Source: Desmodesmus armatus (Eukaryota; Chlorophyta; Chlorophyceae; Sphaeropleales; Scenedesmaceae). From it: a stretch of 64,000 bases of DNA. The notes below the pieces were generated by a model. That model searched no databases, was not told the origin of the DNA, and saw only the letters and a program-made list of their open reading frames with translations. The position numbers and the translations under genes were made by a program. Every line of letters begins with the position of its first letter. The stretch's first letter is position 1. Shown here piece by piece: positions 9,041 through 19,586 of this stretch. The DNA lies in NCBI GenBank assembly GCA_007449985.2, contig VIIQ02000579.1, positions 186,001-250,000 on the forward strand, given 5' to 3'.

Positions 9041-11918
9041 AGTGGACGTGTGCAGGGCCTGAGCTGCTGCGGCAGTGGCAGCAACCAGCAGCATCAGCTT
9101 CACCACCAAGATCAGCACTAAGACAGACTCCAGGAAGGCGGGCTTTACAAGTTGGCTGCAGCAGCGCGGCCAGTCGGTGCTGAACATTGATCTAGCAGGC
9201 CCCGACCACTGCCATTTGCAAGACCTTCAAAAGAGAGACAATGACGCCAGTCGTGCAGCTCTGGACTCAGCTACCAGCTTTCAGCTACCCTGGGAACGGC
9301 TGCAAAACCTTCAAAGCTTGTCGTTGAGGAGTGTGTCCCTTTCGTCGCTCAGCACACACTGCGTCTGGCAGACGCAGCCTCAGCTGCAGCACAACAGCAG
9401 CAGCAGGGCACAAGCAAGGGTTGCAGCAGCAGCAGCCCTCGAGTGCTGCCGCAGCTTGTGGACCTGAAGCTTGTGGCGTGCACATTAGCTGGGCAGGCAG
9501 ACCTGCAGCAGCTGGTGTCTGCCACAGGCCTCACAAAGCTGCATGTGGAGCAGCTATGCATTCTCAAGCACCCCCAAATCCAAGCTTGCTTTGCCGGTTG
9601 GTGCCATAGCCTCTGCAATTGATGGCGCACTGCACCTTTGCAGCAATCTGGTCGCGCTCGACCTCTCCAGCCCACCTGCTCCACTGGAACTGCGGGGCTT
9701 GGCGCGAGTCTCCAACGAGCAGTCTGCCCCTGCACCCTCTCCCTTGGCCAGCCTCAGTATTTTGACGAAGCTGCAGCAGCTGGATATCAATCTCCAGTAT
9801 TATGCTGTGCCAGCAGACTCCCTGCTCCACCTCGCTGCTGGCATCACACACCTTGGCCGGAGCTGCACCAAGCCTGGCAGCGCGCCATAGGCTGCCATGC
9901 AAGCAGCACTGCAGCAGACCCCCGGCCTGCAGCATCTGCGATCCGTCAGTCTGGACAGCTTCACCCTCCCTGCTGGCACCCTTGACAACATGACACAGGT
10001 GTGTGAGCTGCAGCTCAGGGATTCAGAGTTTGTTGCCACAGACCTGGGCAGCATGACACAGCTGCAGGTGCTGGTGCTGGAGGATTGCCGCACTCCTGAC
10101 TCTGTGCGATCTAGTGCACGTGCACTCAATGGGCTGAGGGAGATGGTGCGCAATCTTGGGCAGCGCAACACACACATGTCCACAGGGCCTCTGCAGGGCA
10201 GTTTGGATGCTGAGTCAGTGATGTCAGCATTGGGCCATCTGAACCGGCTACGGGTGTTGGAGGTGACATCTGGGCGCAAGAAGGAAAGTGGGATGCCTAC
10301 GAGTCATGGTGTAAGGATGGCGCTGCGTGAGGCCCCGGGGCCCCGCATGTGCATTTGAAGCCCTCACAGCATCCAGCCGGCTGCAGCGGCTGCGCCTGGA
10401 TGGCTTTGACAACAATGCATTGTCCAATGGCGCGATGATGCACATGTTCCCAGCCGGGCGGCAGCTTATGCAGCTGACATGCTTTGAACTGCCGGCCCAC
10501 CCACCGGCCCCCTAGGGGGGGTAATAATACCCCAAGCCAGGCTGCTGACCCGGGCAAGTGCAGTGAAGGGAGAGGGATCCCCTGATGCTGATTACTGCCA
10601 CAGAGGCAAAGGAAGGAATGGGTGCAGACTACAGCCGGAAAAGGCATGGAGCCCGCTATTGGGTGTGCTACCCTAGGGATTCAAGGTTCTCTCAGGTCGG
10701 GACTGAGGGGACTCTCCCAGCGGGTCAAGGGTGATACCTTACAGCATCCAATCTCCCATGTCGAACAACATCTCCAGCCTGAATTTCGGTGGGTTTACAC
10801 GGCCCCCAGGTGTGCCCCTGGGGAGTGAGATGTGGCCACGAGTGCCGTTGCCCTAGACCCCCAGGAGTGTTGGTGTGAAGAGCCGTCCTCAACGGACGCG
10901 AGGCCAATGGGAAGAAGTCCTATGGCGTTAAGAGACCAAGGGGGTGTCTCTGTATCTTTATCTTTTTATCTTTATCTTTTTGAACTGAACTCAAGGGAGT
11001 TTGAGTCACAGCACAAGACGGGAGAGGTTCTCTCAGCAGCTGATCTGCAGAGCATCGCCAGCCGCTGAGCTGCCCACGCCTGCGCTCTCTGTCTGTTGAA
11101 GGCTTGCTGAAGCCGGGGGTGAGCACTGCCCCACTGCTGCAGCTGAGGGAGTGCCGCAGCTTGTCTGTGGGAGGGCTTGCATTCAACAACGCCGCGGCTG
11201 CAGTCGTAGCGCAGATGACACAGCTCACCAACCTCACCTGGTGGTGCAGCAGGGGGTTCAACAGCAATGGCCTGATCAAGCTGACAGCACTCACCAACCT
11301 GCAGCACCTCGTCCTTGACCCCACGTCCCCAGCTCATCGGCTGAACGGTTGGCATTTGGAGACAGATGCTGACGTGTGGGCCATGCTGGGTGGCCGTTGC
11401 GTGCAGCTCAGCACGGAGGGTTCAGAGGTGAGAAGCCTCTGAGTCTTGCTTTCAACATGAAGCTCTTGCACCTGCCGACCCAGATCATCTTGAACAATCA
11501 CCTCGTTTGCTGCTGCCAAGTTGTTTGGTTAGTATCCTGCAAGGCACAATGCGGACTTGCTGGAGTTTGATTCAGTTGGTCAGCCTAGCCACTGGCACTG
11601 AAACCGGGTGAGCTGCTTCTGACAGCCAAAAAAATTGTTTGTGCTGCCTCTGCATTGCAGGCAACCCCAGTGTGGCGTCAGGTTCACAAGTTGTGTGACA
11701 GCAGCCCTCTGCTGGCACCTGCCAGGCTGCAGCGGCTGAGGACGGACAACCAGCGACTCAAAGCAGACAAGCAGCAACTGACAGCCGATAAGCAGCAGCT
11801 GCAGGCAAGGCTAGATAAGAAGCAGGATAAAATCGCATTGCTGCGTGCGGAGGTCGACCGCTTGCGTGCAGCACCCGAGGCCGCAGTCATGGGTGCTGCA
11901 TCAACCACTGAGCTTTAG
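9041..11918 (+). pseudogene. Decayed F-box/LRR protein copy interrupted by a SINE
   Basis: Closely resembles the gene at 13436-15867 along most of its length. It starts near the end of the F-box (the segment reading 'GSNQQHQ' in one frame), continues through leucine-rich repeats (9075-9360, 9440-9890, 9897-10358, 11104-11430), and ends with the coiled-coil last exon (about 11650-11918). Frame changes near 9355, 9540 and 9890, a stop at 9467, loss of the F-box start, and a 487-base SINE at 10492-10978 disable it. The final intron is still recognisable: a GTGAGA donor at 11430 and a GCAG acceptor near 11650, in the same place as in the paralogue. The last exon keeps a clean open frame with heptad-like Lys/Gln/Leu repeats, so part of it may still be transcribed. 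Segment-by-segment correspondence makes the pseudogene call strong. Confidence 0.8.
10492..10978 (+). mobile_element. 5'-truncated tRNA-derived SINE inserted in the LRR pseudogene
   Basis: Nearly identical to bases 17184-17650 read on the opposite strand. This copy begins just after the B-box of the tRNA-like head, so it lacks the promoter, as is usual for a 5'-truncated retroposon. It ends in a CTTTATCTTTTT-type tail. The flanks carry a 9-base direct repeat TTTGAACTG (10483-10491 and 10979-10987). Removing the element and one repeat restores the sequence of the intact paralogue near 14965, so the empty site is known. No protein is encoded; the short open frames inside are incidental. Confidence 0.85.
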
Positions 11919-13435
11919 CGCCTGACACAAGCCTGCTCGATGGGGCATATGCCATAGGGCCATGTCCCTGCATGCGGCAGCCGTGACGACATGGTCCCAG
12001 CTTTTGGGGCCTGAAAGCTAGCACTTGTGGATATTGTCAACTAGTGTGCTTGCTATCTTCACACCAGCATGTTGCCAGCGGCCGGCAGTGCGGTACCACC
12101 TGTAGTACAGCTGTGCTGTGTGGCAGTCTCCGACTGTGACATTGTTTGTCTTGATTGCAAAAGTCAGGACTCCAGTCCAGTGGCCGCCATAGTAGGTGCC
12201 ACCCATGCCACAGTATGGAGACACACCAATTTTTGACGCAGTGCCGGTGTGTTTGTGGGGAGGGGGCTGTGGTGTTTGTGCCACTCGGGGGCTGTGATCG
12301 ACACTCCCACAAGGGTATTGTTCGCACACATGCACCCCCACCAATGGGCATTGCACTGCATTGAGTCAACGCAGGCAGGATTTGGCCGGCCAGGAGGCCC
12401 TCCAGTCCTTCGTTTGTTGTAGATGTGTGTGCATGCGTGTGGTTTCTCTCTGCAGTGTTTGGGACAGTCGGACAGGAGCTGCTCTCAAGTTCACCCTCTG
12501 ATCTTTCAGGGTCACGTGTCCTGCTGAGTGTCCTGAGAGCAGACTGATCATTCATGAGTCACATCCTGCCACAGTCCCTGGAATCATTCTTAGGCCTGTT
12601 ACAGCATCAGCAGGCTGCTGACTCATAATTGGTGCATTGACCTCATGCAACGCTGTGATCAGGGCACCAGCACACTTCACACATGGGGCCCATGGGCCTG
12701 TCAACAGCAGACTGCATGTCAACAGTTGCAGTGTGCTCACCTCCTCAGAATGATGCGCCAACCATTATTCACACGTCAAGGATTTAATCCACGAGCAGTG
12801 TCATTGGTTTCAAGACGGGCGAAGCATTCTTTTCAAATTTGGCGGACAGTTCAGAAGTGTGAGCGCACAGTTTGTTACCGGGCTTGTGATACGCCTTGTC
12901 GTCCCAAAGACATCACGAAAACGTCTTGGTCGATTTCAAAGCACAAGCGCATGCTCTCAAGCTGAGCTTCAAAGTGGTTGCCTGTGTGCTATCGCTTAGC
13001 GACGCTACATTCCACCATCTGTAGGGCTGGACGCTGAAAACGTTCAGTAACCAGTGGCCGCTGCTGGGCACCCAAGCAGAGTCTGACCCTGGCCCAGGAG
13101 TCATCTGACTGCAGTCACAGCAGCACGGCTACACAGGCCCCTCAGTAGCCCTACGGTACTACCACAACCAGGCTACAGCTCACCTACCATATTCCAATAG
13201 GTGAATCTATCGTGTGACATCTTTCCATGCTGCCGAAGTGGGGCTGTTTTGATTCTGTCCAGGCCAAGCCAGCACAGCACCTCAATCATAACTGCAGGAG
13301 CACTTGGACCCAGTGTCCAGCACAGGCATCCCCATAGTGTGACCGCTGCCTGCATAGATGGCAGAGCATCCAACTGTGTCTCGAACCTGTCTGATGCCGT
13401 TTGATCATGTGTCTTCTGCTACGTATGCAGGAGTG
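11919..13435. other. Spacer upstream of the F-box/LRR gene
   Basis: No gene resolved. It should contain the promoter of the gene at 13436; an AG at 13430, six bases before its ATG, could be the end of a 5'-untranslated-region intron. Antisense open frames around 12037-12555 have no domain and no splice support. Confidence 0.4.
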
Positions 13436-15867
13436 ATGACGACAGTAGCGGAGTTGCCCACGGTGCTTCTCACCCGCATCCTGCAGCACGTGCCACAGCA
13501 GCTGCGCCTCTCCAGCTGTGCACTCGTGTGCAGGGCCTGGGCTGCTGCGGCAGTGGCAGCAACCAGCAGCATCAGCTTCACTACCAAGATCAGCACTAAG
13601 ACAGACTCCAGGAAGGCGGGCTTTACAAGTTGGCTGCAGCAGCACGGCCCGTTGGTGCTGAGCCTTGATCTGGCAGGCCCTGACCACTCGTATGTGCAAG
13701 ACCTTCAAAAGAGAGACAATGATGCCAGTCGTGCAGCTCTGGACTCAGCTACCAGCTTTCAGCTGCCCTTGGAACAGCTGCAAAACCTTCAAAGCTTGTC
13801 GTTGAGGGGTGTGTCCCTTTCGTCGCTCAGCACACAGATGCAGCCTCAGCTGCAGCCACAACAGCAGCAGCAGCAGGGCACAAGCAAGGGTGGCAGCAGC
13901 AGCAGCAGCAGCCCTCCAGTGCTGCCGCAGCTTGTGGACCTGAAGCTTGTGGCGTGCACATTAGCTGGGCAGGCAGACCTGCAGCAGCTGGTGTCTGCCA
14001 CAGGCCTGACAAAGCTGCATGTGGAGCAGCTATGCATGCCTGCAAGCCCCCCAGGAAAGCCAGGCTTTGCAGGTCAGTGCCACGGCCACTGCAGTCGGGC
14101 GTGCACTGCACCTCTGCAGCAACCTGGTGGCCCTCAAGCTCAATCAGCTGGACCTCCGGGCTGGGCGCAGGCCTCCAAGCAAACACCCTCTGCACCCTCT
14201 CCCCTGGCCGCCGTCAGCACCATGGCGAGGCTGCAACAGCTGGACATCACCCTTTCCTACAGTGTGCCAGCGGACTTCCTGCCGCCCTTGCCCGCCGGCA
14301 TCACCCACTTGGGCCTTGGCGGCCCCACTGGCAGCGTGCACCAGCCTGCCATGCAAGTAGCATTGCAACAGATCCCTGGGCTGCAGCACCTGCAATCTGT
14401 CAGTCTAGAAGGCTTCAGCCTCCCTGCTGGCACCCTCGCAAGGATGACACAAGTCCAGAAGCTGCAGCTCACGGCATCAATGTTTGTTGCTACAGACTTA
14501 GGCAGCATGGCACAGCTGCACGTGCTGGTGCTGGAGGACTGCCGCACTCCCAACACTTCACAACTAGCAGAGGCACACATGCAGGTGCTGCAGTTGCAAT
14601 TGCAAATCCTGCATAATTATATGCCAGGCGGCGCCGCTGGCAACTACATGCCCACAGGGCCTGAGCAGCGCAGCTCAGACGCCAAGTCTGTGCTGTCAGC
14701 GATAGGCCAGCTGACCCAGTTGCGGGTGCTGGAGGTGGCATCCCAGCGCAATAGTAAGGGTGCTGGGAAGCTGTATGGGCATGCCACAAGCAATTTGGCA
14801 GGCTTTGCGCTGCGCGATGCACCTGCATCAGCATTCGCAGCCCTGACAGCTTCCGACCAGCTGCAGCGCCTTCGCCTGGACGGCTTTGGGAACAGTGCAG
14901 TGCCCAAGGGGGCAGTGGCACACATGTTCACAGCAGGGCGGCAGCTGGTGCAGCTGACATGTTTTGAGTTGAACTCCAGGGAGTTTGACGCCCAGCCGCT
15001 GGAACGGTTCCAGTCAGGGAGTGGAGATCTCATGTCATCAGGTGATCTGCTGAGCATTGCGGGCAGCTGCCCGTGCCTGCGCTCCCTGCACCTTGGCAAC
15101 TTGCTGAAGTCGGGGGAGGACACATCCCCATTGCTGCAGCTGGCAGAGTGCCGCAGCTTGTCCGTGGGAGGCCTTGCATTCAACAACACCGCAGCTGCAG
15201 TTGTGGCGCAGATGACACAGCTTACCGGCCTTACCTGGTGTTGCAGCACGGGCCTCAACAGTATGGGTTTAAGCCAGCTGACGGCCCTCACCAACTTGCG
15301 CAAGCTCACCCTCTTCCCCAAGTCCCACCACGCCAATCACTCATTACTGAGTCAGGCCATGTATGCTGGTAGGCTGCAAAACGAGCACGAGACAGAGATT
15401 GATGTTTGGGCCATGCTGGATGGCCGCTGCACCCAGCTCAGCACAGAGACTTCATTGGTAAGACATCTTTGAGGCAGCTACTTGTGTGTAGATCACCTTG
15501 CCTGGTACCTTACTGACTGCTGTAGGGTGAACTTGCCAGAGTGGTTGTGCTACTGTGGGGCCCACAGCCAATGTTGCTGTTGATCTGCTGAGCTGCCAGC
15601 AGAAGCAGTGCTTCTGACGGCAAGAGGAAATGTGTTGCTGCCGCTGCACTGCAGGACACTCCTGTGTGGCGCCAACTGGATGAGTTGTGTGACAGCAGCC
15701 CTGTCTTAGCACCCCTCAGGCTGCAGCAGCTGAGGGCAGACAAGCAGCAGCTGCAAACAAAGCTGGGTGAGCAGCAGGCAAGGCTGGATGAGCAGCAGAA
15801 GCTCCTCAGCGAGAATGCATCACTACGCGCGGAGGTCAACCGCTTGCGCAGCACACAGGGCCGCTGA
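13436..15867 (+). CDS. F-box/leucine-rich-repeat protein with C-terminal coiled coil
   Basis: Exon 1 (13436-15457) starts at an ATG that opens directly onto an F-box-like motif: LPTVLLTRILQHVP, then a Cys-Ala-Leu-Val-Cys-Arg-Ala-Trp segment. F-boxes recruit targets to SCF ubiquitin ligases through Skp1; that role is inferred. The rest of exon 1 is irregular leucine-rich repeats (units like LQHLQSVSLEGFSLP) with a Gln/Ser insert near residue 140. A GTAAGA donor at 15458 and a GCAG acceptor at 15654 define a phase-0 intron. Exon 2 (15655-15867) starts DTPVWRQLDEL and continues as a Gln/Leu/Lys coiled coil. At about 14085-14165 the long frame reads unlike an LRR, while another frame gives RALHLCSNLVALKL, matching the pseudogene: two compensating shifts. 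The locus seems to be a tandem duplicate of 9041-11918. Confidence 0.8.
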
Positions 15868-17167
15868 GCCGTAGCACTTGAAGAGGCCTGGTCAGTGGGG
15901 TTGGGCTAGACCCTGCTGACACGGCCAGCTTCTGAGGACTGCCGCCTGGCACTCATCTGCGGTGTTCAATAGTTTACTTGTTTTGTGCGAATGTCGACCA
16001 TGCACAGTCATGCAGACCTTTGCGGCATTTTGCAGGCAGGACGGCTGTGCTGTGACACTGACCAAGCGTTTGCAGTCATAGTCCAAGGTCACGGGTTTGG
16101 GCTGTTGTATCACAACGTCAATGGTAGACGTGGAGCCGTGCTGCTTGCATGCATGCATGAATTGTGTCGGCTCAGCACAACCAGCTGGAGCACTTGCACA
16201 GCTTTCCTGCATGTGTGCATGCTGCATGGACAACGCCGTTTTCCTGCAGGTCGGAGGTGTTGTCAATGTAGCAGCTCATGCCTGTTGCCGATGTCAGCAG
16301 CTCCTTGCTTGTTTCCGTGTGAGTAACTCAGTCGAGTGCATTTAGTGACGTGCCATCGGTGATGGGCTGGCACATTCTTGGGGCACTGTCCTGTACAGGA
16401 CCACATGTGGTTGTGTTTTTAGGCAGCTGACAGCTTGATCCCTGAGGTCAAGAAGGGTATGTCTAGCGATACTACTCCAGAAGTTTCTTGCACCGTCAAC
16501 CGTTGGCGTGTGGTGGGGTGACCTTGGCACTGCAGTGCTCAGTCATGACAGCCGGTCCCCTGCGCCATCGCCATTGCCTGTGGCAAGGGCCTTGCCATGT
16601 TGTCCGATCCAGAACGGCTTGTTGTTGTACATCATATCTCAATACGTATGCCTAGCACCAACTTGATGCCTTGAAAGTTGCAGAGGGCGCAGTCAGAGTC
16701 ACGCTGTGGCCGATGTGTCAGATCGGTGGGTCAGTCACAGGCATCCAGCATCCGCCATATCCCGACTCTGTCAGAGAGACTTGTATGTCCCATGGGCAGC
16801 TGAGCTCAAGGCCTTGGCACACACCAGCAAAACATCCAGCAATATATGCCGCCAAAGTTCATGTCCAGACAAAGAAGCGAAACAGTGCCCCACTGGTGGC
16901 TGTGTTCTGCTGTTGTCCTGAAATGATTACATGACGGGAGAGTTGCAAGGTGAAGAAAACCACACTCCATGTCCAACTAGGCTTGTCAGGCCAACCAGCT
17001 GCCGGTGACTGCCGAATCGGTTGGGAAGCCCTTGTGTGCCAGGCCCTGACCACCAGCCCAGGCCAGCGCTGGGTTCCCTTGAGGAGGGACCTCTGCCACA
17101 GGTCCACACCTCCCTGCCAAGGTAAGGTAGGCTAGCAGTCACTTCCAAGGGCTATACTATGCCTGCT
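15868..17167. other. Spacer with no resolved gene
   Basis: Short open frames only (15985-16326 and 16671-16934 are the longest on this strand), with no domain or splice logic. It ends at the left target-site duplication of the SINE. Confidence 0.45.
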
Positions 17168-17183
17168 GAGCGGCTCATGGCAT

Positions 17184-17716
17184 AAAGATACAGAGACACC
17201 CCCTTGGTCTCTTAACGCCATAGGACTTCTTCCCATTGGCCTCGCGTCCGTTGAGGACGGCTCTTCACACCAACACTCCTGGGGGTCTAGGGCAACGGCA
17301 CTCGTGGCCACATCTCACTCCCCAGGGGCACACCTGGGGGCCATGTAAACCCACCGAAATTCAGGCTGGAGATGTTGTTCGACATGGGAGATTGGATGCT
17401 GCAAGGTATCACCCTTGACCCGCTGGGAGAGTCCCCTCAGTCCCGACCTGAGAGAACCTTGAATCCCTAGGGTAGCACACCCAATAGCGGGCTCCATGCC
17501 TTTTCCGGCTGTAGTCTGCACCCATTCCTTCCTTTGCCTCCGTGGCAGTAATCAGCATCAGGGGATCCCTCTCCCTTCACTGCACTTGACCGGGTCAGCA
17601 GCCTGGCTTGGGGTATTATTACCCCCCCTAGGGGGCCGGTGGGTGGGCCGGGATTCGAACCCGGGTCTCCCCGACATAAGCCGGGTGCTTTTCCACTAAG
17701 CTACCCTACCCTACCC
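17184..17716 (-). mobile_element. Full-length tRNA-derived SINE with 16-bp target-site duplications
   Basis: Read on the minus strand, it starts at 17716 with a GGGTAGGGTAGG-like leader and a tRNA-like head. An A-box-like TAGCTTAGTGG lies near 17700, a foldable anticodon arm near 17675, and a canonical B-box GGGTTCGAATCC at about 17647-17660. The body runs to a GTATCTTT tail at 17184. It is flanked by perfect direct repeats GAGCGGCTCATGGCAT (17168-17183 and 17717-17732). Head, body, T-rich tail and target-site duplication together are diagnostic of a SINE moved by a partner LINE. The body matches the truncated copy at 10492-10978 almost base for base, so the family was active recently. No LINE partner is seen in this window. 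Confidence 0.9.
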
Positions 17717-17732
17717 GAGCGGCTCATGGCAT

Positions 17733-19586
17733 GGCATGCTACAACTCTTAGGATTGGTGTGCCTGCTGCCAACTTCTACCTGCTGCTTGAAGGGTGTCAC
17801 ACTGTGACAGTGTGACCAGGTAGTTGGGTGATCTTGGGCTCCACCCACCCATGGGCGGCCACGGGCTCACCAGCACAGAAACCTACGGGGAGCACTGCAA
17901 GGCATGGGCATGATCACAGCAGGAGCAGGTTGAAGGCTGCCTAAACCTGCAGCAGAGTGCAGGTTTTGCTCTCCCACACAGCCTGCATTGTGACCAACCC
18001 CAGCCACCATGGCCGCCATTGAGTGCCGGTCACGCTGATGTGCATGTGTTCTGGCGATCTGACGTGTGCAACCTGGTTGCGCCTGCTGCCGCTTGAAGCT
18101 GGCTGGTTCTCGAGCAAGGCCCTTGGCTGCCATTTCGCAAGTACAAATCATGGCAGTGCAGAAAAGCCGCACCCATCTGCATGCACTGCCAGTGCGGCAC
18201 GACCATTTTTGGTCTGGCATGGAGATGCCGCCCTCGCTAGCAAGCTGCTCTGTATCCCGTGCAGTTTTGGGGCCCGCAACTGCTCAGCCTGGTGGAACTG
18301 TCAGCCATGTTGATGGCACATTATTACCCAGAGCTAAGCAAGTTGCCGGCTGGTGCACTTGGATCAGGGGTCTGCTGTATGGGAAAAGGCTGTTGCACAG
18401 CCTGCACAGTTGTACTGAGAATTCCAGGTTGCATTACCAAGAACGCGGCGCCTACACAACAGCAGTGCCTACCCCGTGCAACTCGTGCCACAAGCCACAC
18501 CGTGCAGGCTGCAGCGACGCTGTGTGACTGCATTCAGCCAGGTGCAGTACCAGGCTACCATCCTTCCAGAGTCCTATATAGAATCTGAACAATCAACATA
18601 TGCTCATGCGCATGCAAGCCTGGCGCAACTGTCACAAGCATGTGGCATACTGTGCCGGCGGCCCATGTGTGGGTCTCAACCACAGCGTGAACATAAGCAC
18701 TCTTGTATGCATTGTTCTGCAAGGGGCATCATAAGCATAGTGCATGCAATGGACTCATCCATATCCGCAGCCCTAGGGGGCTCAACACTTTTGGCAAGAC
18801 ACTGCCTGACCACAAAGGATCTACAGGTCTGTCCGGACCAGCTAGGATATGCGCGTGTACAAGGCGGCAAACTGCCTCCGGCCATGTGCCTGAGGCACTC
18901 ATGAAATTGACAGTTGCTATCCGGATCCATGCAACCGGGTGCATGGCAGTAAGCCAACACGGGCTTGACACCTCCTGCCATCATGAGCACAACACCATCG
19001 ATGTGACAAACCACAACATTGTGAGCAAGGCAAAACGCCACAGCCTTGTTACCACAATCAGTAACGATCGCAACACACGATGCATAGTCAAAATAACTTG
19101 TTGAACATGAGTCTTGCAACAGCAGCAGCTGCTGCCCTGCCTAGCCTTGCAATTGGAGGTGACCTCCTCCCAGTTGTCCTTCTGCCGCGACGCCAGGCCT
19201 TCATGTCCACTTCCTAGTAGGCGCCGCCTCACAGGCTGTGAGGAAGCTGTTGATGATGCCACTAGCCACAGCTGCCGCCGCCTGGCCCTACTAGAGCCTG
19301 TTGAGGCCCTCAGCAGCAGCACGCACCTGCAAAAAAACAAATTTGCACTGTCTCAGCTCCTTGTATGCCTTGCCCCAATGCTCCAAACACATTTCCAAAA
19401 CATGCGGCAGTGGCACTGCATACAACCTGTTTTTCTTGTGACCTGAGAGGCAACCAAGACTGATACCTTGAGCTGTGAAGTCAGGCAGGCAACGCCAACC
19501 AAATGGCCAGTACCAGCACTGCCACTTTTGTCTGCTAAACCACACAGTACAAGCACATCACCCCGGCAGCAGAGTACCACACCTGA
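17733..19586. other. Spacer with no resolved gene
   Basis: Lies between the SINE and the 3' end of the minus-strand LRR gene. Open frames such as 18259-18588 (plus) and 18981-19340 (minus) look slightly protein-like but have no domain, paralogue or splice partner in the window. It may contain the 3' untranslated region of the LRR gene. Confidence 0.4.

Noticed and set aside
17640..17716. A free-standing tRNA gene
   Set aside because: The A- and B-box and foldable arms are there, but the segment is continuous with the SINE body inside one pair of target-site duplications. It is the SINE head.
18259..18588. A small plus-strand gene (109 residues)
   Set aside because: The first 35 residues look protein-like, but there is no paralogue, domain or splice partner in the window.
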